Part shown: piece by piece, positions 7,870-15,844 of the stretch
Numbering within the stretch: position 1 is the first letter of the stretch
How the letters are laid out: each line of letters starts with the position of its first letter
From: Solirubrobacter deserti
Lineage (GTDB): Bacteria > Actinomycetota > Thermoleophilia > Solirubrobacterales > Solirubrobacteraceae
DNA length: 64,000 bases
NCBI RefSeq assembly: GCF_003344625.1
Contig: NZ_QPKJ02000006.1
Span: 248,001-312,000, forward strand
Reading direction: 5' to 3'
Position numbers and translations under genes: made by a program
Notes under the pieces: model-generated
Seen by the model: only the letters and a program-made list of their open reading frames with translations
What the model was told of the DNA's origin: nothing
Databases searched by the model: none

Positions 7870-9828
7870 ATGTCGCATCGCCTCCCCGAGCGCGACCGGC
7901 CGTGGATGATGCGCACCTACGCGGGCCACTCCACGGCGGCCTCCTCGAACGAGCTGTACCGGCGCAACCTGGCCAAGGGCCAGACCGGGCTCTCGGTCGC
8001 GTTCGACCTGCCGACACAGACCGGCTACGACCCCGACCACGAGCTCGCGCGCGGCGAGGTCGGGAAGGTCGGCGTGCCCGTCGCGCACCGCGGCGACATG
8101 GCGGTGCTGATGGACGGCATCCCGCTCGGCGAGATGAACACGTCGATGACGATCAACGCCACGGCCGCGTGGCTGTTCGCGCTGTACGTGGTGGCCGCCG
8201 AGGAGCAGGGCGTACCGGAGGACCAGCTCTCGGGCACGACCCAGAACGACATCATCAAGGAGTACCTCTCGCGCGGGACCTACGCGTTCCCGCCCGGGCC
8301 GTCGATGCGGCTGGTCGCGGACATGGTCGCCTACACCGTCGAGCACGTCCCGCGGTGGAACCCGGTCAACATCTGCTCCTACCACCTGCAGGAGGCGGGC
8401 GCGACGCCCGTGCAGGAGATCGCGTTCTCGATGGCGACCGCGTGCGCGGTGCTGGACGCAGTGGCCGAGCGCGTGCCCGCCGAGCGCATGCCCGCGGTGT
8501 TCGGGCGGATCTCGTTCTTCGTCAACGCGGGCGTGCGGTTCGTGTCCGAGCACGCGAAGCTGCGCGCGATGACCGTGCTGTGGGAGCAGCTCGGCCGCGA
8601 GCGCTACGGGGTGACCGACGAGAAGGCGCTGCGCTTCCGCTACGGCGTGCAGGTCAACTCGCTCGGCCTGACCGAGGCCCAGCCGGAGAACAACGTGCAG
8701 CGGATCGTGCTCGAGGCGCTCGCGGTGACGCTCGGCCGCAACGCCCGCGCCCGGGCCGTGCAGCTGCCGGCCTGGAACGAGGCGCTCGGGCTGCCGCGCC
8801 CGTGGGACCAGCAATGGGCGCTGCGGATCCAGCAGGTGCTCGCGTACGAGACCGATCTGCTCGAGTACCCGGACCTGTTCGAGGGCTCGAAGGTCATGGA
8901 CGGGCTCGTTGAGGAGCTGCTGACCGGCGCGCGCGAGGAGCTGGTTCGCGTCGAGGACCGCGGCGGGGCGGTCGAGGCGGTGCCGTACATGAAGGCGGCG
9001 CTGGTGGAGTCCCACCGCGAGCGGATCGCGCGGATCGAGTCCGGCGAGCAGGTGTTGGTCGGCGTGAACCGGTTCACCGAGACCGAGCCGTCGCCGATGC
9101 TCGGCGAGGACGGCGGCATCCTCGTCGTCGACCCAGGCGTGGAGGCGCAGGCGCGCGAGGCGGTGCGCGCGTGGCGCGAGCAGCGCGGCGACGTGTCGGC
9201 CGCGCTGGACGAGCTGCGCCGCGTGGCCGCGAGCGACGAGAACATCATGGCGGCGACGCTCGCCGCCGCCCGCGCCGGCGTGACCACCGGCGAGTGGGCC
9301 GGCGCGCTGCGCGACGTCTTCGGCTCCTACCGCGCGCCGACCGGCGTCGGAGAGGCCGCCTCCCCCGCCGCCGACGAGGCGCTGCGCGACGAGGTCGCGC
9401 GCGTGAGCGAGGCGCTCGGCCGCACGGTCAAGATCCTGGTCGGCAAGCCGGGGCTCGACGGTCACTCCAACGGCGCGGAGCAGATCGCGGTCCGGGCGCG
9501 CGACGCCGGCTTCGACGTCGTCTACGAGGGCATCCGCCTCACGCCGGCGCAGATCGCCCGCTCCGCCGTCGACGAGGGCGTGCACGTGATCGGCCTGTCG
9601 ATCCTGAGCGGCTCGCACCGCGAGCTGATTCCGGACGTGATCGCCGCCCTCGACGGGGCGGACATCCCCGTCGTCGTCGGCGGCATCATCCCCGAGGCCG
9701 ACGTGCCCGCGCTGAAGGCCGCGGGCGTCGCGGCCGTGTACACGCCGAAGCACTTCGAGCTCGACCGGATCATGCACGAGATCGTCGCCCTGGTGGCCGC
9801 GCGCAATGGCGTGGGGGCCGCCGCCTGA
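7870..9828 (+). CDS. ecm: Ethylmalonyl-CoA mutase (MeaA-type, B12-dependent)
   Basis: The product is about 652 aa. The N-terminal TIM-barrel domain carries MeaA/Ecm hallmarks (RTYAGHSTAASSNELYRRNL, FDLPTQTGYDPDHEL, NTSMTINATAAW, TEAQPENNVQRIVLE) and the C-terminal B12-binding domain has DxHxxG (KPGLDGHSNGAEQIA). It converts ethylmalonyl-CoA to methylsuccinyl-CoA by radical rearrangement. ATG 7870 is chosen over the upstream GTG 7852 because TATCGT (7858-7863) lies 6 nt before it, fitting a leaderless mRNA. The MeaB chaperone gene follows 19 nt downstream. Other acyl-CoA mutases share the fold, but the single-chain ~650-residue form and MeaA-like sequence support Ecm. Confidence 0.93.
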   Translation: MSHRLPERDRPWMMRTYAGHSTAASSNELYRRNLAKGQTGLSVAFDLPTQTGYDPDHELARGEVGKVGVPVAHRGDMAVLMDGIPLGEMNTSMTINATAAWLFALYVVAAEEQGVPEDQLSGTTQNDIIKEYLSRGTYAFPPGPSMRLVADMVAYTVEHVPRWNPVNICSYHLQEAGATPVQEIAFSMATACAVLDAVAERVPAERMPAVFGRISFFVNAGVRFVSEHAKLRAMTVLWEQLGRERYGVTDEKALRFRYGVQVNSLGLTEAQPENNVQRIVLEALAVTLGRNARARAVQLPAWNEALGLPRPWDQQWALRIQQVLAYETDLLEYPDLFEGSKVMDGLVEELLTGAREELVRVEDRGGAVEAVPYMKAALVESHRERIARIESGEQVLVGVNRFTETEPSPMLGEDGGILVVDPGVEAQAREAVRAWREQRGDVSAALDELRRVAASDENIMAATLAAARAGVTTGEWAGALRDVFGSYRAPTGVGEAASPAADEALRDEVARVSEALGRTVKILVGKPGLDGHSNGAEQIAVRARDAGFDVVYEGIRLTPAQIARSAVDEGVHVIGLSILSGSHRELIPDVIAALDGADIPVVVGGIIPEADVPALKAAGVAAVYTPKHFELDRIMHEIVALVAARNGVGAAA

Positions 9829-9847
9829 TCGGCGGCGGAGCGTCGCG

Positions 9848-10786
9848 GTGGGGGACGGCGAGGCGCGCGGGCGCGGCGCGGAACTCGGCGCGCGGCTCGC
9901 GGCGGGTGACCGGAGCGCGGCACCGGCCGCGCTGAACCTGCTCGAGACGCGCACGGCGCGCGAGGGGGCCGCCGCGCTCGTCTCGGCCGCGGGCGAAGGG
10001 GCCGGGCACGTGATCGGCATCACTGGTCCGCCGGGCGTCGGCAAGTCGACGCTGCTGAGCGCGCTGCTGCACGAGTGGCGCTCGCGCGGGCTGGCCGTGG
10101 CCGTGCTGGCGGTCGACCCGTCGTCCAAGCGCAGCGGCGGCGCGCTGCTCGGGGACCGTGCGCGGATCGAGCACGATCCCGCCGACCGGGACGTGTTCAT
10201 CCGCTCGATGGCCGCCGGCGAGCGGCTCGGCGGGCTCGCGCCCGCGACGCGCGCGGCCGCGCAGGCGCTGGCGAACGCGTTCGACGTGGTGGTGATCGAG
10301 ACGGTCGGCGTCGGCCAGTCCGAGACCGACGTGGCCGAGGCGGCGGACACGGTCGCGGTCGTCGTCCAGCCCGCCTCCGGCGACGCCCTGCAGTTCCTGA
10401 AGGCCGGGATCATGGAGGTCCCGGACGTGCTGGTGGTCACCAAGGCCGACCTGGGCGCGCCGGCCCGCCGCGCCGAGGAGGACCTGCGCGCGGCGCTCGG
10501 CGCGCTCGGCGCGGACGCGCCCGTCCTCACCGTGTCGGCGATCGCACCCACGCAGGGCATCGCCGCGCTGGCCGACGCGCTCGCCACGCACGGCGAGAAC
10601 CGCGACCGAGTCCGCGTGCGGCGCCTCGGCGCGCTCGCCGACTTCGTCCACGAGCACGGCGAGCGGGGCCTGCGCGCGCTCGGCGGCCGCCGCGCCGCGG
10701 TGCGCTGGCTGGCCGAGCAGGACGAGTCCCTCGACGAGCCCACCCTGTACGGCCTGCTCGAGCGGCGCAATCAACCGAACGGTTGA
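9848..10786 (+). CDS. meaB: MeaB/ArgK-type G-protein chaperone of B12 mutase
   Basis: The product is about 312 aa of the MeaB/ArgK GTPase family: P-loop GPPGVGKST, DPSSKRSGGALLGDR, switch motif VIETVGVGQSE, and specificity loop VTKADLG. Such proteins load and protect adenosylcobalamin-dependent acyl-CoA mutases, here the mutase encoded just upstream. GTG 9848 is preferred over the more upstream start (9806, inside ecm) because a GGAG sits 8 nt before it. The last bases form one arm of an inverted repeat that may be an operator for the next operon. Confidence 0.92.
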   Translation: MGDGEARGRGAELGARLAAGDRSAAPAALNLLETRTAREGAAALVSAAGEGAGHVIGITGPPGVGKSTLLSALLHEWRSRGLAVAVLAVDPSSKRSGGALLGDRARIEHDPADRDVFIRSMAAGERLGGLAPATRAAAQALANAFDVVVIETVGVGQSETDVAEAADTVAVVVQPASGDALQFLKAGIMEVPDVLVVTKADLGAPARRAEEDLRAALGALGADAPVLTVSAIAPTQGIAALADALATHGENRDRVRVRRLGALADFVHEHGERGLRALGGRRAAVRWLAEQDESLDEPTLYGLLERRNQPNG

Positions 10787-10787
10787 T
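10770..10787. promoter_or_regulatory. 18-bp inverted repeat, probable TetR-type operator
   Basis: ATCAACCG-AA-CGGTTGAT has 8-bp perfect arms around a 2-bp centre. It overlaps the meaB stop codon and lies about 60 bp before the ABC exporter start (10845), upstream of a CAGACT hexamer (10832-10837) placed 7 nt before that start. The form resembles operators of TetR-family repressors; no such gene is adjacent, the only one in the window being at 55770. Confidence 0.5.
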
Positions 10788-10844
10788 GCGGTCTAGCCGC
10801 CTCACCGATCGTCGGGGCGGCCCGCCGCGCGCAGACTGCGCAGC

Positions 10845-11537
10845 GTGATCGCGATCGAGCATCTGCACAAGCGCTACGGGGACGTCGTCGCCGTCGAGGA
10901 CGTCTCCTTCACGGTCGAGCCCAACGAGATCTTCGGGATCATCGGGACCAACGGGGCGGGCAAGACCACGACCGTCGAGTGCCTCACCGGCGTGCGCACG
11001 GCGGACGGCGGCCGCCTCGTGATGCTGGGCTTGGACCCCGCGACGCAGCGGGACGAGATCCGCCGGCGCGTCGGCGTCCAGCTGCAGTCGAGCCACTTGC
11101 CCGACCGGCTCAGCGTCCGCGAGGCGCTGCAGCTCTACGCCTCGTTCTACGAGGACCCGCGCGACCCCGACGAGCTGATCGAGCTGCTCGGGCTCCAGCA
11201 CCGCGCGGGCGCCCGCTACGGCAAGCTGTCCGGCGGCGAGAAACAGCGCGTGTCGGTCGGGCTGGCGCTCGTCGGCCGCCCGCAGGTCGCGGTCCTGGAC
11301 GAGCTCACGACCGGCCTGGACCCGCACGCGCGCCGCGAGGTGTGGACGCTGATCGAGCGGCTCAAGCTCGAGGGCCTGACCGTGATCCTCGTCAGCCACT
11401 TCATGGACGAAGTCGAGCGCCTGTGCGACCGCGTCGCGGTGATCCACAAGGGCCGCGTCGTCGCGCTGGACACACCGAGCCGGCTGGCCGCCCATGGCCG
11501 GCTGGAGGACGCCTTTTTGGAGTTGACCACCGTATGA
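10845..11537 (+). CDS. ABC-2 type exporter, ATP-binding protein
   Basis: The product is 230 aa with Walker A GTNGAGKTT, signature LSGGEKQR, Walker B VAVLDELTTGLDP (Leu in place of the usual Pro) and a switch His in LVSHFMDEVE. It is the ATPase of a drug- or lipid-exporting ABC-2 system with the permease encoded next (ATGA overlap). The full four-gene operon continues into a histidine kinase and a response regulator, the layout of sensor-linked envelope-stress or drug exporters. Start GTG 10845 is preceded at 7 nt by CAGACT. Confidence 0.9.
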   Translation: MIAIEHLHKRYGDVVAVEDVSFTVEPNEIFGIIGTNGAGKTTTVECLTGVRTADGGRLVMLGLDPATQRDEIRRRVGVQLQSSHLPDRLSVREALQLYASFYEDPRDPDELIELLGLQHRAGARYGKLSGGEKQRVSVGLALVGRPQVAVLDELTTGLDPHARREVWTLIERLKLEGLTVILVSHFMDEVERLCDRVAVIHKGRVVALDTPSRLAAHGRLEDAFLELTTV

Positions 11538-12265
11538 ACCAGCTCATCGCCTGCGAGGCCAAGCTCACGGTCCGCGAGCCGGTCGGCCTGGCCTTCAGCC
11601 TCGTGCTGCCGCTCGTGATCATCCTCGCGTTCGGGTTGTCCGCGAGCGCGTCCGAACCCGACGAGGAGCTGGGCGGCGTGATCGCGCTCGACACGCTGCT
11701 CCCCAGCATCGGCCTCGCGCTGTCCTTCGGGATGGTCGCGATCTTCATGCTCCCGGGCTTCATGACCGACTACCGCGCCCGCGGCATCCTGCGACGGCTG
11801 TCCACCACCCCGGTGCACCCGGCGAAGCTGCTCGCCGCGCAGGTGATCGTGCAGGGCGCCATCGCGCTGATCAGCGTCCCGCTCGTGCTGGGCCTCGCCG
11901 TCGCGCTGGGGATGAGCTTCCCCGAGCAGCCGCTGATGGTCGTGGTCGTCGTGCTGCTCGGCGGCGCCGCGCTGTTCGCGGTCGGGACGCTCGTGTCCGC
12001 GGTCGCACCCGACGCGAAGATCGGCTACGTCTACAGCGCCATGTTCTTCTTCCCCAGCCTGTTCTTCGCGGGCGTCTGGCTGCCGAAGGAGCAGATGCCG
12101 GACTGGCTGAGCACGATCGGCGACTTCACGCCGCTCGGCGCGTTCCGGGAGTCGCTGGAGAACGCGTTCACCGGCACGAGCCAGGACCCGCTGATGCTGC
12201 TGACACTCGCCGTCACCGCGGTGGCAGCGGGGACCGTCGCGGCTAGGGTCTTCCGCTGGGAGTGA
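11534..12265 (+). CDS. ABC-2 type exporter, permease
   Basis: The product is 243 aa with six predicted transmembrane segments and the ABC-2 membrane family pattern (TDYRARGILRRLSTTPVHP between TM2 and TM3, FFFPSLFFAGVWLPKEQMP near TM5). It forms the membrane channel for the ATPase encoded upstream, with which it overlaps by ATGA. Its stop overlaps the GTG of the following kinase gene (GTGA), so all are made from one mRNA. The substrate is not evident. Confidence 0.88.
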   Translation: MNQLIACEAKLTVREPVGLAFSLVLPLVIILAFGLSASASEPDEELGGVIALDTLLPSIGLALSFGMVAIFMLPGFMTDYRARGILRRLSTTPVHPAKLLAAQVIVQGAIALISVPLVLGLAVALGMSFPEQPLMVVVVVLLGGAALFAVGTLVSAVAPDAKIGYVYSAMFFFPSLFFAGVWLPKEQMPDWLSTIGDFTPLGAFRESLENAFTGTSQDPLMLLTLAVTAVAAGTVAARVFRWE

Positions 12266-13350
12266 GCAGCACCGCCGACATCTGGTACCGCCGGCTCGAG
12301 AGCTCGGTCCCGTGGCTGCCGTACATCATGCTGGTGCTGTCGACGCTCGCCGCGACGCTGATCGACGGCCGCACCGCTCCGGAGCCGACGCTCGCGCTCT
12401 CCGCCGTCACGCTCGTGTGGCTGATCGCGCTCAAGGACCGTCCGCGCCTGGCTCCGGTGTACGTCGCCGGCCTGCTCGTGCTGTGCGCGGCGCTCACCAC
12501 GCGCAGCCCGCTGTACGGGTTCTTCGTGTTCATCGGCTACCTGTCGGTGGACCACCTGCCCGGCTGGTGGAAGGCACCGCCGATCGTGGTCACCGGCGTC
12601 CTGAGCGGGCTCTGCCAGGCCGGCGGCTGGCCGCTCCAGGACTACGCGATGCCCGCGCTGTTCCCGGCGTTGGCGGTGGTCAACGTCGTGATCGCGAGCA
12701 CGATGTTCGCCGTGAGCATGCGCATCGAGGAGCGTGAACGCGAGCAGGGCGTGATGCAGGAACGCCAGCGCGCCGCGCGCGAGATCCACGACACCATCGC
12801 GCAGGGGCTCGCGGGGGTCGTCGCGCAGCTCGAGGCGGCGGCGCACGCCCGCGCCCGCGGCGCCGACGACGAGGGCCACCTGCACGCCGCCACCCAGCTC
12901 GCCCGCGAGAGCCTGGCCGAGGCGCGCCGCTCCGTGCGCGCCATCACGCCGCACGAGCTCGAGCAGGCGCGGCTGCCGGAGGCGATCGAGAAGGTCACCA
13001 CGTCGTGGTCGCAGACCAACCACGTGCAGGCGCAGTTCACGACCACCGGCACGCCGCGCCCGATCCATCCCGAGGTCGAGGTGACGCTGCTGCGGGCCGC
13101 CCAGGAGGCGCTGACCAACGTCGCCCGCCACGCGCGCGCCTCCCGCGTCGGGCTCACGCTCTCCTACATGGAGGACGTCGTGACGCTCGACGTCCGCGAC
13201 GACGGCATCGGCTTCGACGCCGACACCAACGGCTACGGGCTGACGGGCATGCGCCAGCGCGTGACCGGGGTCGGCGGCGAGCTCGCCGTCGAGTCCGCGC
13301 CCGGTGAGGGCACCGCGATCTCGGCCAGCGTCCCGGCCGTCCCGGCATGA
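12262..13350 (+). CDS. Sensor histidine kinase, NarL/DesK type
   Basis: The product is 362 aa. The N-terminal half has about five to six membrane helices with hardly any extracellular domain, followed by a HisKA_3 dimerisation box with phospho-His in AAREIHDTIAQGLAG and a HATPase domain (EALTNVARHARA, VRDDGIGFD, GYGLTGMRQRV). Kinases of this layout usually sense membrane or transporter state, here probably the ABC exporter of the same operon. Start GTG 12262 overlaps the permease stop; the response regulator gene overlaps its end by ATGA. Confidence 0.9.
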   Translation: MSSTADIWYRRLESSVPWLPYIMLVLSTLAATLIDGRTAPEPTLALSAVTLVWLIALKDRPRLAPVYVAGLLVLCAALTTRSPLYGFFVFIGYLSVDHLPGWWKAPPIVVTGVLSGLCQAGGWPLQDYAMPALFPALAVVNVVIASTMFAVSMRIEEREREQGVMQERQRAAREIHDTIAQGLAGVVAQLEAAAHARARGADDEGHLHAATQLARESLAEARRSVRAITPHELEQARLPEAIEKVTTSWSQTNHVQAQFTTTGTPRPIHPEVEVTLLRAAQEALTNVARHARASRVGLTLSYMEDVVTLDVRDDGIGFDADTNGYGLTGMRQRVTGVGGELAVESAPGEGTAISASVPAVPA

Positions 13351-13976
13351 TCAGCCTGCTGATCGCCGACGACCACCCTGTCGTCCGCAACGGGCTGCGC
13401 GGCATCTTCACCGGCGATCCGGACTTCGAGGTGCTCGGGGAGGCCGCGGACGGCCGCGAGGCGGTGACGCTCGCGCTCGCCCGCAAGCCGCAGGTCGTGT
13501 TGATGGACCTGCGCATGCCGGGCACCGACGGCGTGACCGCGATCCGGGAGCTGGCCCAGCAGTCGCCGCAGACGCGGGTGCTCGTGCTGACCACCTACGG
13601 CGACGACAGCGACGTGCTGGCCGCGATCGACGCCGGCGCCACCGGCTACCTGCTCAAGGACGCGCCGCGGGAGGACCTGCTGCGCGGCGTGCGGGCGGCC
13701 GCGCGCGGCGAGTCCGTGCTCTCCCCCGCCGTCGCGGCGACCCTGCTGGGCCGCGTCCGCGCGCCCGAGCCCGAGGCCCCACTGTCCCCGCGGGAGCTGG
13801 AGGTGCTGCGCCTGATCGCGCGCGGCGCCACCAACAAAGAGGCGGCCAAGCAGCTGTTCATCTCCGAGGCGACGGTCAAGACGCACCTGTTGCACCTGTA
13901 CGCGAAGCTCGGCGTCAACGACCGCGCCGCGGCCGTCGCGACGGCGTACGACCGCGGGCTGCTCGGACGGTCCTAG
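13347..13976 (+). CDS. LuxR/NarL-family response regulator
   Basis: The product is 209 aa: receiver (LLIADDHPVVRNGL, phospho-Asp in VVLMDLRMPGTDG, Lys in LLKDAP) and LuxR helix-turn-helix (LSPRELEVLRLIARGATNKE, then ATVKTHLLHLYAKL). It is the partner of the kinase encoded immediately upstream and probably controls the exporter operon, the neighbouring drrA-like operon, or both. Confidence 0.92.
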   Translation: MISLLIADDHPVVRNGLRGIFTGDPDFEVLGEAADGREAVTLALARKPQVVLMDLRMPGTDGVTAIRELAQQSPQTRVLVLTTYGDDSDVLAAIDAGATGYLLKDAPREDLLRGVRAAARGESVLSPAVAATLLGRVRAPEPEAPLSPRELEVLRLIARGATNKEAAKQLFISEATVKTHLLHLYAKLGVNDRAAAVATAYDRGLLGRS

Positions 13977-14031
13977 GGCGAATTCCTGATTGTGCGCGCG
14001 ACCCCCTTAGGCGTAGGGTCCTGAGCGCCCG

Positions 14032-14067
14032 ATGAGTTTTTCCGCAACCGGGAGTCTCCCCTTCTGA
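14032..14067 (+). CDS. Putative 11-residue leader peptide before ABC exporter
   Basis: ATG 14032 opens an 11-codon frame ([11 protein letters not shown]) that ends in a TGA sharing its A with the ATG of the next gene (TGATG). A TAGGGT -10 hexamer at 14014-14019 puts the transcription start only a few bases before this ATG, so the leader would be the first frame a ribosome meets. It may couple translation of the exporter ATPase to initiation on a nearly leaderless mRNA. It could also be chance. Confidence 0.35.
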   Translation: MSFSATGSLPF

Positions 14068-15029
14068 TGACCACGAACCTCGCGATCGAGGCCTCGGGCC
14101 TCGTAAAGACCTTCGGCGAGCTGCGCGCCGTCGACGGCGTCGACCTCGCGGTCCGCCGCGGGTCGGTCTACGGCGTGCTCGGCCCCAACGGCGCCGGGAA
14201 GACGACGACGATCCGGATGCTCGCGACGCTCCTGCACCCCGACGGGGGCAGCGCCCGGATCCTCGGCCACGACATCGTCGCCGAGGCCGACGCCGTGCGC
14301 AGCGCGGTCAGCCTCACCGGTCAGATGGCGTCCGTCGACGAGGACCTCACGGGCCGCGAGAACCTGATCCTGCTCGGCCGCCTCTACGGCTTCAAGGGCA
14401 AGGCGGCCAAGGACCGCGCGGACGAGCTGCTGGGCGCGTTCGGCCTGGAGGACGCGGCCGGGCGGCTGACCAAGAACTACTCGGGCGGCATGCGCCGGCG
14501 GCTGGACATCGCCGCCAGCCTCGTCGTCACGCCGGAGCTGCTGTTCCTGGACGAGCCGACCACCGGCCTGGACCCGCGCAGCCGCAACCAGGTGTGGGAC
14601 ATCGTGCGCGCGCTGCGCACCGCCGGCACCACGGTGCTGCTGTGCACCCAGTACCTCGACGAGGCCGACCAGCTCGCGGACGGGATCGCCGTCATCGACA
14701 AGGGCAAGGTGATCGCGGAGGGCACGCCGGGCCAGCTGAAGGCGAGCGTCGGCAGCGCCACGCTGCACGTGCGGCTCCTGCAGGGCGACCAGCGCCCGCA
14801 GGCCGAGACGATCCTCGCGCGCGAGCTCGGCCTCGTGCACCTGGAGCCCGACCCCTCGGCGCTGAGCGTGCAGTGCCCCGAGGCCGACAAGGGCGCCGAG
14901 GCCATCGCCGCGCTCGGCCGCGCCGGCGTCGGCGTCGCGTCCTTCGCGCTCGGCCAGCCGACCCTCGACGAGGTCTTCCTCGCCCTCACCGGACACACCG
15001 CCGAAGACAAGGAAGAGGTCAAGGCATGA
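14067..15029 (+). CDS. DrrA-family ABC transporter ATP-binding protein
   Basis: The product is 320 aa with Walker [10 protein letters not shown], signature [10 protein letters not shown], Walker [14 protein letters not shown] and the C-terminal extension (about residues 225-320) typical of daunorubicin-resistance DrrA proteins. It pairs with the permease encoded next (ATGA overlap) to form a DrrAB-like exporter for drugs or lipids. An 11-codon leader frame and a TAGGGT hexamer lie just upstream; a weak GGGAG precedes the ATG by 12 nt. Confidence 0.92.
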   Translation: MTTNLAIEASGLVKTFGELRAVDGVDLAVRRGSVYGVLGPNGAGKTTTIRMLATLLHPDGGSARILGHDIVAEADAVRSAVSLTGQMASVDEDLTGRENLILLGRLYGFKGKAAKDRADELLGAFGLEDAAGRLTKNYSGGMRRRLDIAASLVVTPELLFLDEPTTGLDPRSRNQVWDIVRALRTAGTTVLLCTQYLDEADQLADGIAVIDKGKVIAEGTPGQLKASVGSATLHVRLLQGDQRPQAETILARELGLVHLEPDPSALSVQCPEADKGAEAIAALGRAGVGVASFALGQPTLDEVFLALTGHTAEDKEEVKA

Positions 15030-15844
15030 GCGTCGCCGACAACGCCGCGATCACGAACGCGCTCTCCTCGGTCCCCCGGCCGCCGCGGCCAAGCGCGTTC
15101 AGCGCCGCCATGGCCTTCGGCTGGCGCGGCATGCTCAAGATCAAGCACGTGCCGGAGCAGCTGCTGGACGTGACGATCACGCCCGTGATGTTCCTGCTGA
15201 TGTTCACGTACCTGTTCGGTGGCGCGATCGCCGGCTCGACGGGCGCCTACCTGGACTACGTGCTCCCCGGCCTGCTCGTCATGTCGGTCGTCTTCACGAC
15301 CGTCTACTCCGGCGTGTCCCTCAACACCGACCTGACGAAGGGCGCCGTGGACCGCTTCCGCACGCTGCCGATCTGGCGCCCGGCCCCGCTGGTCGGCGCG
15401 CTGCTCGGCGACGCCGTTCGGTACGTGATCGCCGGCACCGTGATCACGACGCTCGGGCTGATCCTGGGCTTCCGGCCGGACGGCGGCCCGCTCGGCGTGA
15501 TCGCCGCGCTCGGGCTGACGGTCGTGTTCTCGTTCGGCGTCAGCTGGCTGTTCACGACGCTCGGCCTGTTCCTGCGGTCCCCGCAGGCGACGATGAACGC
15601 CGGCTTCATGCTCATCTTCCCGCTCACGTTCCTGTCCAACGCGTTCGTGGAGCCCGAGACGCTCCCGCGCGTGCTGGAGGCGTTCGTGAACGTGAACCCG
15701 ATCTCGATCATGACCGACGCCGCCCGCGGCCTCATGGCCGGTGACGCGGCCGGCAGCGACATCGCGATCTCGCTCGGGGTCGCCGCCGGCCTCACAGCGG
15801 TGTTCATGCCTCTGACGTCGCGCCTCTACAGGACGCGCTCCTAA
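15026..15844 (+). CDS. DrrB-family ABC-2 permease
   Basis: The product is 272 aa with six membrane helices and the DrrB/ABC-2 signature region ([40 protein letters not shown]). A cytosolic N-terminus of about 45 residues precedes the first helix. It is the membrane part of the exporter whose ATPase gene overlaps it by ATGA. Its stop overlaps the convergent calcium-repeat gene by 4 nt. Confidence 0.9.
   Translation: MSVADNAAITNALSSVPRPPRPSAFSAAMAFGWRGMLKIKHVPEQLLDVTITPVMFLLMFTYLFGGAIAGSTGAYLDYVLPGLLVMSVVFTTVYSGVSLNTDLTKGAVDRFRTLPIWRPAPLVGALLGDAVRYVIAGTVITTLGLILGFRPDGGPLGVIAALGLTVVFSFGVSWLFTTLGLFLRSPQATMNAGFMLIFPLTFLSNAFVEPETLPRVLEAFVNVNPISIMTDAARGLMAGDAAGSDIAISLGVAAGLTAVFMPLTSRLYRTRS

Noticed and set aside
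7750..10770. Very long open minus-strand frame opposite ecm and meaB
   Set aside because: The composition is Arg/Ser/Ala-rich without motifs, typical of the shadow frame of GC-rich genes; the plus strand holds clear enzymes.
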